Source: Lepidodermella squamata (taxonomy: Eukaryota > Gastrotricha). Taken from it: DNA of 64,000 nt. Positions 20,396-30,080 of the stretch are shown here, piece after piece (positions within the stretch are counted from its first letter, which is position 1; each line of letters opens with the position of its first letter). The stretch is from assembly GCA_047495785.1 (NCBI GenBank), contig JBLDXI010000024.1:1798001-1862000 (forward strand). Direction: 5' to 3'. The notes under the pieces were generated by a model. That model searched no databases and was not told the origin of the DNA. It was given only the letters and a program-made list of their open reading frames with translations. A program made the translations under genes and the position numbers.

Positions 20396-21557
20396 ATGCC
20401 TTATAAGCCTTGGCAACAAGCTGTTTTGTGCAGTCGCCTGGAAGAATGGCAGAAAAGTGACGCGGTATCACGCGCTGCATTGAATAATATCCTGGCTGCT
20501 GAGATCGACGATCACTCGGAACGTGTTAGAAAGTGGTTCGTGAGAAAGGAGAATCGCGATGTTTGTACCGTCAAACAAAGGATCTCCCACCTGTCTCGAT
20601 TGGAAATTTTACGGTCTGCCTTCAAGTCCGATGCCCTTCCTTCTGCATCACTAGTGGAAGATTTGGCAAGCAAAACAGGTTTGTCACCGCGGCAAGTAAA
20701 GAACTGCTTTTGTCGCTGGAGCAGTAGCCAGGGCTTGTCTAAAAAAGGCTATATCAAGCGCAAAAAGGCTCCCAAGTTGAACGTCACACAAATGTTAAGA
20801 CTGGCTGATGAGTTCAATGCTTCACCCGTGTTGTCAGAGGAAAGGAAGCGTGAGATTGCTGAACGTTACTCATTAGGCTCGGGCCAGGCAGTGAATTTTT
20901 TCAAACTGCATCGCGCTAAGCTTGGAATTTCCAAGATCAGAAAGAAGTTCTTGTTTACTAGCTATCAGCAGAAAGAAATTGCAAAGGTTTGACTATTATG
21001 CTATAATTGCTTCTTGTGTCGAGTCTTTTCTAACAGGTTATGGCAGAATGTGCGAATCCTTCGGAGGAGCAAGTCATCCATCTTGCGAACAGAATTGGTG
21101 TACCTCCAGATAAAATCAATGACTACATAACCGGGCGTAGAAAGAGGCTTGCCGGGAAGGGGAAGATTGGAAAACAGTTCAAATTTAACCTCAAGCAGAT
21201 TGTTTACCTGCGGGAAGTAATATTTTTAAATTTGACCGTGCGAAATGAGACCTACTGATGGAAATTTTAGCAGTTCGACCTCAATAGGTATTTGCCAGTT
21301 GGAAGAGCGGGAGAGCTTGCAAAAACCCTTGAATGTTCTCCCACAAAGGTATCTTATTATGGAGTTGCCATTCCATGTTACATCGATGGAGGTTGAACTT
21401 TTCATTAGCACTGGCCGGGCATTTTGGAATTTTTCAAAAATTGTATCTTCAGGCTTAGACGTGAACATATTTATTGCTTTTGTATTTTTCGCAGGTGGCA
21501 AATTGGTTTATACTAGCACGAAGGCAGAGCAAAGCAAAAAAGCTAGCTTATGCGTAG
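20396..21557 (+). CDS. Five-homeodomain protein, copy 1
   Basis: Four exons are inferred: 20396-20986, 21037-21216, 21271-21348 and 21495-21557. All junctions are phase 0, introns are 50, 54 and 146 bp, and the product is 303 residues. Five divergent homeodomain-like units follow one another. HD1 has 'VRKWFVRKENRD'. HD2 has 'LASKTGLSPRQVKNCF', where the Trp of the WF motif is lost. HD3 has 'ERYSLGSGQAVNFFKLHRAK'. HD4 is split by intron 1 and has 'PPDKINDYITGRRKR'. HD5 is spread over exons 2-4 and ends 'VANWFILARRQSKAKKL', a good recognition helix. A nuclear DNA-binding role is likely. The other two copies share the exon layout. I do not recognise a named orthologue. Confidence 0.7.
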
Positions 21558-22257
21558 CAGTTTGAATGCGTCGACGTTAGATCTGGGACTACTTGTGACA
21601 TGCAATTCTTTCTTGTTTTCTTACATGCTTGATATTTTACTTTCTTATTTTACTTGACATTTGAGCTTTGTTCTGTAGGTATTCTAATTATACGTTTCCA
21701 CGTTATTGGACGTTGATCTTCCCACTTTTCAGCTATGACCGATGGCTGATTACTGCTGATTGCTAGGAGAGGCCACCCTAAAAGGCATCGCTAATTATCC
21801 AGAAATCTGGACTGTTTGACCGAGGCAGAAATGAATCTGGTTACATGATGGAAAATGAATCTATCGAAAGGGATTTTATTCACTTGGATTGTAAGAGTGG
21901 GGTATTTGAGGATTTTTTAATTGATTTGTCAATTGATTATTAATTCTTATTTTTTATAGATTCTCCGCAAATTCGGACGATAATGCAATCGACGTTCCTT
22001 TGAAAAATCTGATGTGTATCGGGTCGATCAACTACACAAATTGCCGTAGATGATGGCTGAAACAATTGAGTTGAGGTATGTTCTTGATTCCATACATATT
22101 CCACAATAGAGCTTGGTACTATTCGCAAACCATGCGGTTTGGTTACAAAGCTTTAGATGAATTGACAGGATTCAACACCGCTGCCTGAAAGGCTAATGTT
22201 GGCTCGACCCAGACTTGCCTGACCAGCTCTTGTAGTGACTGAACGTAATCAACCGGG
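21558..22257. other. Intergenic, no gene seen
   Basis: This is the 3' flank of homeodomain copy 1. The block 'gatggctgattactgct' near 21734 is shared with the flanks of copies 2 and 3. Nothing else is supported. Confidence 0.4.
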
Positions 22258-22429
22258 CAGCGGCGTAACTAGGTCTACCAAACTGGTGGGGCCAGCACAT
22301 CTTTTCTACGTATTTGCGGCCCCGAATTTTTCAGACCACAGGGTCCCCCCTGTTGTACCCTGAGAGTATTTTTCCAGCTGGTGGGGCCGGTGCCCCCCTG
22401 GCCCCCCCCCCCCCTTAGTTACGCCCCTG
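22258..22429. mobile_element. hAT-like MITE, 172 bp, with 8-bp target duplication
   Basis: The ends read CAGCGGCGTAACTAGG and, reversed, CAGGGGCGTAACTAAG. The 8-bp direct repeat CAACCGGG flanks the element exactly (22250-22257 and 22430-22437). Such ends and an 8-bp target are typical of hAT-derived MITEs. It contains a G+C-rich middle and a run of C near the right end. Confidence 0.9.
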
Positions 22430-22839
22430 CAACCGGGTTAGGGCTAGTCTCCGCTGTGATGGAGCTGGAAAGCCAGTAATTTGGCTGTGGCTGAGACATT
22501 TCAAATATCACAAAAATCTCAATAAATCGATTCCTTATATCTCTCAAAGAAAGAACAAAATTTCTTCAAGAATTTCTTTCATGATCGGCGTACCGAAATT
22601 AACAAGAGCGGCACAGACACGTACAATTTTCGAAGATGATGCCCATTCAGCTCTTTCGAAATAATGCTAAATTTTGAAAGACTTCAGACGTTGAATAGCG
22701 CGTTAAACGTGGGCGTGAGTACAAGCAACTCTTTTGATTCTTATAATTTGTAAGTAGCTGAACTGAGAAGTATCGGCAAAAGTCGGAACGGTGTAACTTC
22801 CTTGAAACTTTGTAGTGGTGACCGGATGTTAATTTAGGC

Positions 22840-23290
22840 TCAAAGGTACATTCTACATTCGACAATTTTTTTATCCGTATTTATACCTGGAAAGCACGGC
22901 GAGATTAAGGTTATAACTACAGCTGGTGAAATAGCAGCGAGAACTTTCGGTGTACAAGAACCACGGTAATTTAAATTTACTACTTTTTTCAGACCTCGGT
23001 TTGTTCTCGGCTGGTCACACACAAAGTCGGTCAAGAATAATGGTAAAGTGGGTCATGTTAAGCTTGAAAGATCCAGGCAAACCGTCATCAGTATTGCATG
23101 GGAAAGGAGGAGGTACTTAATTCAGTTACTAGAGAGCCGAGAGAATCATCAAAAACGGGGGAGAAAATTTTCGAAACGGTGCCACTGGTAGTATCGAACA
23201 AATTAGCTAAATGATCCAAGTGAGGACCGTGATGCATATTCATCGAAAATATGCACATTTGGTCTTGGTTGGGTAGGCTTGCGTCCATTT
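22840..23290 (-). pseudogene. Harbinger-like (DDE_Tnp_4) transposase fragment
   Basis: Reading minus-strand frames from 23288 down to 22840, an HTH-like segment 'LDHLANLFDTTSGTVSKIF' is followed in another frame by a 'LPGSF..' segment, then 'PKVLAAISPAVVITLISPCF' and 'GINTDKKIVE'. This order is that of the HTH and first part of the DDE_Tnp_4 nuclease (usual pattern ..KALVGITPNG..FVSxLYPGSISDK..). Catalytic residues are degraded and frames change. Confidence 0.6.
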
Positions 23291-23310
23291 CGTTTAGTGA
23301 TCAACCACCG

Positions 23311-23526
23311 TTAATATCCACCTATTGCAATGCCGCGTGTTCGGGGTAGCGGTCCAACGAAGTCGATCGTGATCATTTTGAGCGGGAATTTCGCGGTGAT
23401 GATGAGCAGGTGGAAGGAAAACGACCGGGATTGACGATTCCTCATAATTCTCCTCTTTGAGAATGAGTGTGAGATTGGTGATAAATAATTGAGTGTTGAG
23501 CGAATTCCGTGCTTAATATAGAACAA
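23311..23526 (-). pseudogene. Ty3/BEL-type integrase fragment
   Basis: A short minus-strand frame contains 'MITIDFVGPLPRT', the conserved start of an LTR-retrotransposon integrase core (..xxIDFVGPLPxS..), preceded by a Lys/Arg-rich stretch. Nothing else of that element is seen adjacent to it. It is a small fossil next to the Harbinger-like one. Confidence 0.5.
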
Positions 23527-24240
23527 TCAGAAAAATGAGGAAAGTTGTGAAACAATATCTTTGTCTAGAAGACCCATGGCTCTGTACACATACTACTCGC
23601 TTCCAATACTCTAGTTTATTGGGCCATTAAAATTTTCTAATCATATTAACAAATGTTCAAATACATGCCTCTTCAATAATACCACCAATCATATGTCGCC
23701 ATATTTAGCATGAATAACATTTCCACGTAGCCCATTCTTCACGTTCTGTCAAGGTCGACCGCGAAATGATACTCAGTGTTATGGATTTTTTATTTTTTAG
23801 ACCTATCAATCGAACGCTACTCGCGATGGTTTCGAAGATATGGCCCAGCGCTTATGAACGATCAAAGTCGATCCCCGGTCAAAGCGATACTGATCAGTGA
23901 TCAAGATTTTTCTTTCGACCGCGATTGGATGGTTGTTTATCGAACGAACAAGCCCTTGCTTGAATTGTGAATTGCGATCAACCTATTTTGGCATGCTTCC
24001 GTGGCCTTATTTTGGCTCGAATACCTGAGAAAGCTTTAACTGTCGGCTGATGATGGGATCAGAGAAGTGTAGCTCTCATTCATGAATTATCGGTCTCTTC
24101 TAGTAATGTCGCCTAGTAATATTGCGAGACCGTACAACCGCAAATAACTCATAATATAGGCTACATCTTTTCTAACTTTTAAGCTTTAACAATTTTTGAT
24201 AATTATTGCACTTGAAAATAGCAGCTTAAAATTTGCCGAA
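23527..24240. other. Intergenic, no gene seen
   Basis: Likely more degraded mobile-element DNA and the upstream region of homeodomain copy 2. The plus-strand frame at 23776-23970 has no recognisable family. Confidence 0.35.
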
Positions 24241-25926
24241 ATGTATGCCCCTTTTGAGCAATGGCAGAAGGATGTTATGTGCCGTCGCCTTGAAGAATGG
24301 CAGAAAAGCAGGGTGGTATCATTCCCGGCGATGATTCAAGCCGTGGCTGCCGAGATCGGGGCTTGCCCGAAACGTGTTTCTGCATGGCTGTCAAGAAACA
24401 AGAACCGTGATGTTCGCACTATCACTCAAAGAGTGTTTGGCGCTAGCCAATCGGAAGTTTTGCGCTCCGCCTTCAAATCTAATTCTATTCCATCCACTTC
24501 ACTATTGGAGGATTTAGCCAGTAAAACTGGTTTGACACCGCAGCAAGTAAAGACCTGGTTCACTCACGAGAGGTGTCGTCAGAAATCGTCCAGGGGAGGC
24601 TATATCGCGCGCAAACGGACTCCCAGGTTGAACACTGCTCAAAGGTTGAGACTGGCTGATGAGGTTGCTGCTTCACCCGTGTTGTCAGAAGAAAGAAAGC
24701 GTGAGATTGCTGAACGTTACTCACTGGGCCCGGTTCAGGCTAGGAATTTTTTCAAACTGCATCGCGCTGAGCTTGGAATTTCCAAGATCAGAAAGAAGTG
24801 CTTGTTTTCTAGATATCAACAGAAAGAAATTGCAAAGGTTTGATATTTGTTAAAATATACTTTTATGCCGATTCCTTTTCTAAAAGGTTTTGACAGAATG
24901 TGCGAATCCTTCGGAGGAGCAAGTCATGCATCTTGCGAACAGAATTGGTGGACCTCCAGATAAAATCAATGACTACATTACCAGGCGTAGAAAGAAGCTT
25001 GCCGGGAAGGGGAAGCATGGAAAACGGTTCAAGTTTAACATCAAGCAGAATATTTACCTGCGAGAAGTAATTTTTGTTAAAATATTGATGCGTTTACTTG
25101 TAACGAAGCCTACTGATAATTCAGCAATTCGAACTCGATGGAAATTTGCTAGTTGGAAGAGCAGAAGAGATTGCGAAAACCCTTGAATGTTCTCCTACAC
25201 AGGTAGTGAATGCTTTAATCTTAGAGAATGCTGTTACCCTTACAATGGCGCGGAACTATATGGGCATTTGCAGGGCCGAGTTAACCCTTTCACGGCGGGA
25301 AGGACGATTTCGGAATTTCGACTTTGCTAATTCACAGTTCCATCAATTTAACGAATTTGTCCATCATAATTGGCAAAATACTACTTTCGGATGTTGCCCA
25401 CAAGTATCCGAAAGTCAAATTTAGTTATCTCTTCCCCTCTTGGAATACGATCAATTTTAAAATTTCAAACCGATGCACGTTTTTCTTATTTTTTTCAATC
25501 GAGTGAAACGATGTCTTGGGTATGTTTCCTGGTCTATCTGACTTCACAGGCGTGCCCGGCAGGGTCTAAGTGACTTCCCATTTCGTTTTTTCGAAATTCC
25601 ATGAAAAACTGACAGCACAATAGCCTGGCTGACGATTTCTATGAATTCATCCGCATGAATTTATATTTGAAAAAATAGCGGGATTGAAAGTTTCATTGAA
25701 ATCAGTAACTGATGGGAAATATGCGCATCAGGCCTTAAAATAGCATGTGGTTGCCGATTTTCCGATTCCTTGCTTAATTTGCTTGGCTGAAAAAAAATTC
25801 CGCCGTGAAAGGGTTAACATTCCGAGGGTCGAGAACATATTTATTTGCGTTTGCATGTTTCAGGTGAAAAGATGGTTTCATCGAGCACGAAACCGAAGCA
25901 AAGAGAAAAAGCTCGTGAGTGCTTAG
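24241..25926 (+). CDS. Five-homeodomain protein, copy 2
   Basis: Exons 24241-24837, 24887-25066, 25125-25202 and 25864-25926, all phase 0, give 305 residues. The ATG at 24241 aligns with the starts of copies 1 and 3. HD1 has 'ACPKRVSAWLSRNKNRD', HD2 'LTPQQVKTWFTHERCRQK', HD3 'SLGPVQARNFFKLHRAE', HD4 'PPDKINDYITRRRKK' and HD5 'VKRWFHRARNRSKEKKL'. HD2 and HD5 keep the WF and basic residues of a DNA-recognition helix, so this copy looks the most functional. Intron 3 is 661 bp because a piggyBac-like MITE (25285-25813) sits in it; without that element it would be about 128 bp, like copy 1. Probably a nuclear DNA-binding protein; targets unknown. Confidence 0.7.
25285..25813. mobile_element. piggyBac-like MITE, 529 bp, in intron 3 of copy 2
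   Basis: The element is bounded by TTAA on both sides (25281-25284 and 25814-25817). It has terminal inverted repeats starting CCCTTTCACGGCGG. TTAA targets and CCC-starting ends are the mark of the piggyBac superfamily. No transposase is encoded. Confidence 0.9.
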
Positions 25927-26425
25927 CTGTATGAATGCGAACCTCGCCTTGGTCTGAGGCAACCTGAGCCATAAACCTTTCTTTTTTTGTATCAAGCTTG
26001 ATATTTTTATTTTGAATTGTTCTTGCTTCACGCCTTGATATTTTATATTTTTTTCTGTAGGGATAATCGTTGTACCTATGATAATGGTGTCCAATTTTCA
26101 ATTGTGACAGATGGCTGATTAATGCTTAGCGATATCTTCCTTCTCCTGTTCACTCAATCCTTTTCAATCACTCCAAATTTTCCAATCATTTATCCTTGTG
26201 TTCATAAATGATTCATCACTTATAGGATCATGCCCGCCGTCTGAATTAGCGGCCGGCTGAAGCGGGCAGCCAGCCGCTAGGCGCTAGGCCGGAAAATATG
26301 CCCGCTGAAGCCATGAGTTAAACAGTTGGCCTCATTTTTTTACAGATAGATTTTATTTATCTTTGCTAAATTATAAATACTACCGTTGATTTCCTAGTAC
26401 CCTTTGATATCCCGGAGCTAAGTGA
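25927..26425. other. 3' flank of copy 2, homologous to the leader region of G5
   Basis: The segment 'gatggctgatta..' to '..cacttatag' (26107-26234) matches 28258-28378, which leads straight into the G5 start codon. Here no SOCS-box gene follows. No coding sequence is seen. Confidence 0.5.
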
Positions 26426-28147
26426 ATGCCTTTTGAGCATTGGCAGCAAGTTGTTCTGTGTAATCGCCTTGAAGAATGGCAGAAAAGTGACGCGGTATCA
26501 CGCTTAGCGTTGTATAAAATCTTGGCTACCGAGATCGGTGATAGCTCGAAACGCGTTAGTGATTGGTTTTCGACAAGGAAGAACCATGATGTTGGTACCG
26601 TCAAACAAAGGATCTCCAGCCTGTCGCGATTGGAAATATTACGCTCTGCCTTTCTACCTAATCCCTTTCCGCCTGCTACATTGGTGGAAGATTTGGTAAG
26701 CAAAACTGGTTTGACACCGTTGCAAGTGAAGAAGTGGTTCATTGAAGCGAGGAGGCGTCAGAAATTGTCCAGGGATGGCTATATCGTACGCAAAGTGGCT
26801 CCCAAATTCCAAATTGAACACCACGCAAATGTTAAGACTGGCTGATGAGTTCAATGCTTCACCCGTGTTGTCAGAAGAAAGGATCCGTGCGCTTACCGAG
26901 CGTTATTCGTTAAGCCCCAACCAGGCTGAATACTTTTTCAAGCTGCAACGCGCTGAGCTTGGAATTACCAAGATCAGAAAAAAGTGCCTTTTCACTTGCT
27001 ATCAGCTGAAAGAAATTGCAAAGGTTTCATCTTTATGTTAAGAATTGCTTCTTGGGCAGAATTGTTTTTCTGAAAGGTTATGGCAGAATGTGCGAATCCT
27101 TCGGAGGAGCAAGTAAACCATCTTGCGAACAGAATTGGTGGACCTCCAGATAAAATCAATGACTACATTACCAGGCGTAGAAAGAAGCGTGCCGGAAAGG
27201 GGAAGCGTGGAAAACGTCGCTGGTAACCCTACTGTAACGCGGTCCTTTTTCGGACGGGGTAATTTCGGACATTTTTGACTTTGAGCGCGCGTTTCTCCTC
27301 AACCCTGGTGGATAAAAATACCGTCAAAATGTAGAAGATAGTCCAATGTCCTGCCTTTCAAATGACATCTGAAATATGAGAAACGGATTTTTTTTACGAA
27401 TAATGGTTGCACTTCTTCGCAGGTGTGCGCCGAGGTAAAAAATTGCCAACTTTTTTATTCGGCAGTATTTTTCGCCGGAAAGAAGCGCAAAAGAAAGAGC
27501 GCATCGACTTCAGTTAGATGGGCATGTTTAGAACAAATTTAAATTGCTCATTTGTCCTGAAATTCAGCCAGAAAAAATCCCCTGGCTTATTTCGGACAGC
27601 CACAAACTACAGAGAATTCAATCGACCTTGACGTTTTTAAACTTTAATATTTTAGTGAGAATAACACTGAGCTGCGTTGAGAGCTCAATTCACTATCGGG
27701 GGTTCAAATCCCTCAACATGCAATTTATTTGTTTTCTTTTAAAATCTGCTCACAAATATTATCTCGCTTTAATGTGAACTTTGGCCCTAATCTAAATATT
27801 CACACTGAGCTGTCCGAAATTACCCCAGTTGTGTCCGAAATCAGCCGAGTCAGTTGAATACCTGTGAATACCTGTGTCAGTTTAGGTACATTTTTACTGC
27901 GATTAACACTAGGATATGCAGTTTTTCAAGGCGCATCTTTTGGCGTAAATCGCGTAAAAAAATTCGCTCACCTTAAAAAACAAAGCCCGAAAAACAGGTT
28001 TTTGTCCGAAATAAGACCACGTTATAGTATTCTCTATGGCGTCAAGCTTCGATATGAAAATACCATAGCATTTGTATTTTTCAGGTGATGAGATGGTTTC
28101 AACGAGCACGAAAACAAAGCAAAGTGAAAAAGCTTGTGTGTGCATAG
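26426..28147 (+). pseudogene. Five-homeodomain gene copy 3, inactivated
   Basis: The start and the first 125 codons match copies 1 and 2 (HD1 'RVSDWFSTRKNHD', HD2 'LTPLQVKKWFIEARRRQK'). A 7-nt insertion near 26808, close to a local repeat of AAATT, shifts the frame; HD3 and HD4 continue in the next frame up to a normal donor near 27024. Exon 2 (from about 27077, 'ECANPSEEQV') is cut after the Lys/Arg-rich segment by a MITE at 27232. The last exon survives at 28085-28147 with an intact 'VMRWFQRARKQSKVKKL'. Exon 3 is lost. The gene cannot make the full protein, though a short HD1-HD2 product is possible. Confidence 0.75.
27232..28027. mobile_element. 796-bp MITE with TA target duplication
   Basis: The ends read CTGTAACGCGGTCC and, reversed, CTATAACGTGGTCT, and both run on to TCGGAC, about 20 of 24 positions matching. 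A TA dinucleotide lies on both sides (27230-27231 and 28028-28029). A second inner inverted pair, GGGGTAATTTCGGAC, occurs at 27256-27270 and reversed near 27807-27821. TA targets suggest Tc1/mariner or a related superfamily. No transposase is seen. Confidence 0.75.
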
Positions 28148-28385
28148 CTGTACGAATGCGAACCTCGCCTTTGATGTGAGACAACCTGAGAGATTAACTT
28201 TTCTTTTTTGTATCAAGCTTAATATTTCTATTTTGAATTTTTCTCATTAAACGCCTTGGCCGATGGCTGATTACTGCTAAGCGATATCTTCCTCCTCCTG
28301 TTCACTCAGAATTTCACTCCAAATATTCCACTCATCTATCCTCGTGCCCATTCATTACCTTAATTTGTACTTCTATAGGTTTTAA
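28148..28385 (+). promoter_or_regulatory. Short spacer with acceptor-like site before G5
   Basis: Only 238 bp separate the last exon of homeodomain copy 3 from the G5 ATG. An acceptor-like GTACTTCTATAG ends 7 nt before the ATG. The block is duplicated downstream of copy 2, so the homeodomain 3' flank and the SOCS-box leader have moved as one unit. Confidence 0.45.
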
Positions 28386-29702
28386 ATGGCTAAAATTTCA
28401 AATGTAGAGCATGAAAATTTGTGTTGCGAAGGAACGTGTTCAATCTCATGCGAGTCGATTATCGATTGCCTCAACTCGGCCTTGGACAGCCTGCCAACTC
28501 GCGATGGCATTCAAGTTTGGATGAGCGATTTTCCAGAGGCCGACCCGAATTCCGAACTAATTAGCATAATAAGCGGACCGCTCTGCTCAAGCAACTACAT
28601 TTACTTGGCTCAATTTACGGACCAAACGAAGAAGCAATTAATCACTGACGCAATTTTCGTAAAAATGCAGCTGAAAAGCGAAAAATTATCGCAATTTCTG
28701 GCGGAAGACGCGATTTTATTGTCCAAAGCTGTGAATGATCGTGACTTTTCGGAATTATCGAAAATATTACTGCGGAAAAAATCGATACCAATTTGTTGCC
28801 TTCAAAGTTGTTTATTGGAGGCGATTTGGAAATACTTCGACCAAGCTGTGGAATTATTGCTGAAAAATGGCGCTTCAGCCTCGATTTGCTTGAGAAAGGG
28901 CTACCCAGACACCCGGCCTATCCAGCTATGCCTTCAAAATTACTGCGAGCCTTATTTAAATTCGATTATTGGTCGATTGAATAATAATGAAATTTTCGGT
29001 AAAGCCGAAAGTTTAACGACTAGTTTGAAGCATTTACTCGGCCAAAAGTCGGCGATTTCTCCATTTTCGCCAAATTCGAGTAATGACGACGATTTTCAGG
29101 CGCTTCACGAACTGTACCAAGTCGCAGTTTTCAGCCGGGAAGCTGTTGAATTAATGCTTGAGAAATCGAGCCCTTATTTCGGAATTGAACGTGATTATGA
29201 GTCACCCCTGGCCTATGCTTTCGAATATCTAGGCTACGACATTGATAACGGCCGGTTAAGAGACGGATTTCCGTTTGATGTCGTTATGAAAATTTTTATC
29301 AATGGCATTTTACCGATGCTTCGAGCTGGATTACGGCAGAAGTCGAGCGAGAAATTATCGGATGATTTCTCGACAAAATTTGGCCATTTATTTCGGCTCA
29401 TTTCTGACCAGTCAATCGATTTATTGCCGATTATTCAGGAAGTTGTGATCGAATCGCGAAGTTACAACGCGAAGCCGCTGGATATTTGCCGGCTGAAATT
29501 CGAAAATCAGGAAGAATTCAGCAAAGAACTGACCTCGTTTTTGACCTATTTTCCTCGAAAATTGCAGAATTTCGCGAGAAAATCTGTACTAAGTTGTTTG
29601 CCGTGTGGTTTGAAAAAGCGGCGCGAAGCAATTTCAACTTTGAATTTACCCGCTTGTTTGGAGGATTATTTAAATTTCAGCGAATTCGATTCGCTTTGTT
29701 GA
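28386..29702 (+). CDS. G5: SOCS-box protein, subfamily A
   Basis: Single exon, 438 residues, beginning 'MAKISNVEHENLCCEGTCSI'. Closest to G1 by eye. Segments: 'CSSNYIYLAQFTD', 'IPICCLQSCLLEAIWKYF', 'AVELLLKNGASASI', 'DDFQALHELYQVAVFSREAV', 'MLRAGLRQKSSEKL', 'EVVIESRSYNAKPL', and a SOCS box at about 388-438 ('KLQNFARKSVLSCLPCGLKK', 'LNLPACLEDYLNF'). The ankyrin-like 'VELLLKNGAS' is the clearest in the family. Predicted receptor of an ECS ubiquitin ligase; substrate unknown. Confidence 0.7.
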   Translation: MAKISNVEHENLCCEGTCSISCESIIDCLNSALDSLPTRDGIQVWMSDFPEADPNSELISIISGPLCSSNYIYLAQFTDQTKKQLITDAIFVKMQLKSEKLSQFLAEDAILLSKAVNDRDFSELSKILLRKKSIPICCLQSCLLEAIWKYFDQAVELLLKNGASASICLRKGYPDTRPIQLCLQNYCEPYLNSIIGRLNNNEIFGKAESLTTSLKHLLGQKSAISPFSPNSSNDDDFQALHELYQVAVFSREAVELMLEKSSPYFGIERDYESPLAYAFEYLGYDIDNGRLRDGFPFDVVMKIFINGILPMLRAGLRQKSSEKLSDDFSTKFGHLFRLISDQSIDLLPIIQEVVIESRSYNAKPLDICRLKFENQEEFSKELTSFLTYFPRKLQNFARKSVLSCLPCGLKKRREAISTLNLPACLEDYLNFSEFDSLC

Positions 29703-30080
29703 TCTGACTTCATTTTTCACAATAAAGTTTTTCTAGCGTTTACTGGCCCCATTTCCATATTTCGTTTCATGAATTTGAAATGGATTCATTTTATATTTCA
29801 GATTTTAACAATCGGGGAGTATCTAGTGTATTGACCTGGCTTCAAGAATTTCCTTTTACACTATTTTATTCGTAATTTTCGAAGGCAACCACGGGACCCA
29901 AGTAGAAATGAATCCATTTTATCGCCTCTTGGCATCTTGAGAATTTAAAAAATTGGTTTTTCTCTTCGTAATTTCGATCTGGAAAAATACTGAAATAATC
30001 AGTCAAAATTGCGAACAAATTTCAGTAATTTTCTAAAAAATCAATTAAAATATTATTTTATTAGGATTTTTAAATCTGAA
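29703..30080. other. Intergenic, no gene seen
   Basis: AT-rich spacer between G5 and G6 with an AATAAA about 20 bp after the G5 stop and a TTTTATTAG acceptor-like site 16 nt before the G6 ATG. Confidence 0.4.

Noticed and set aside
22396-22414. Run of C as a functional motif
   Set aside because: It is simple sequence within the hAT-like MITE.
23776-23970. 64-residue plus-strand frame
   Set aside because: No recognisable domain and surrounded by transposon debris.
27668-27722. tRNA-like segment with GGTTCAAATCCC
   Set aside because: Only the T-arm-like part is convincing; no acceptor stem or D arm. It lies inside the TA-flanked MITE.
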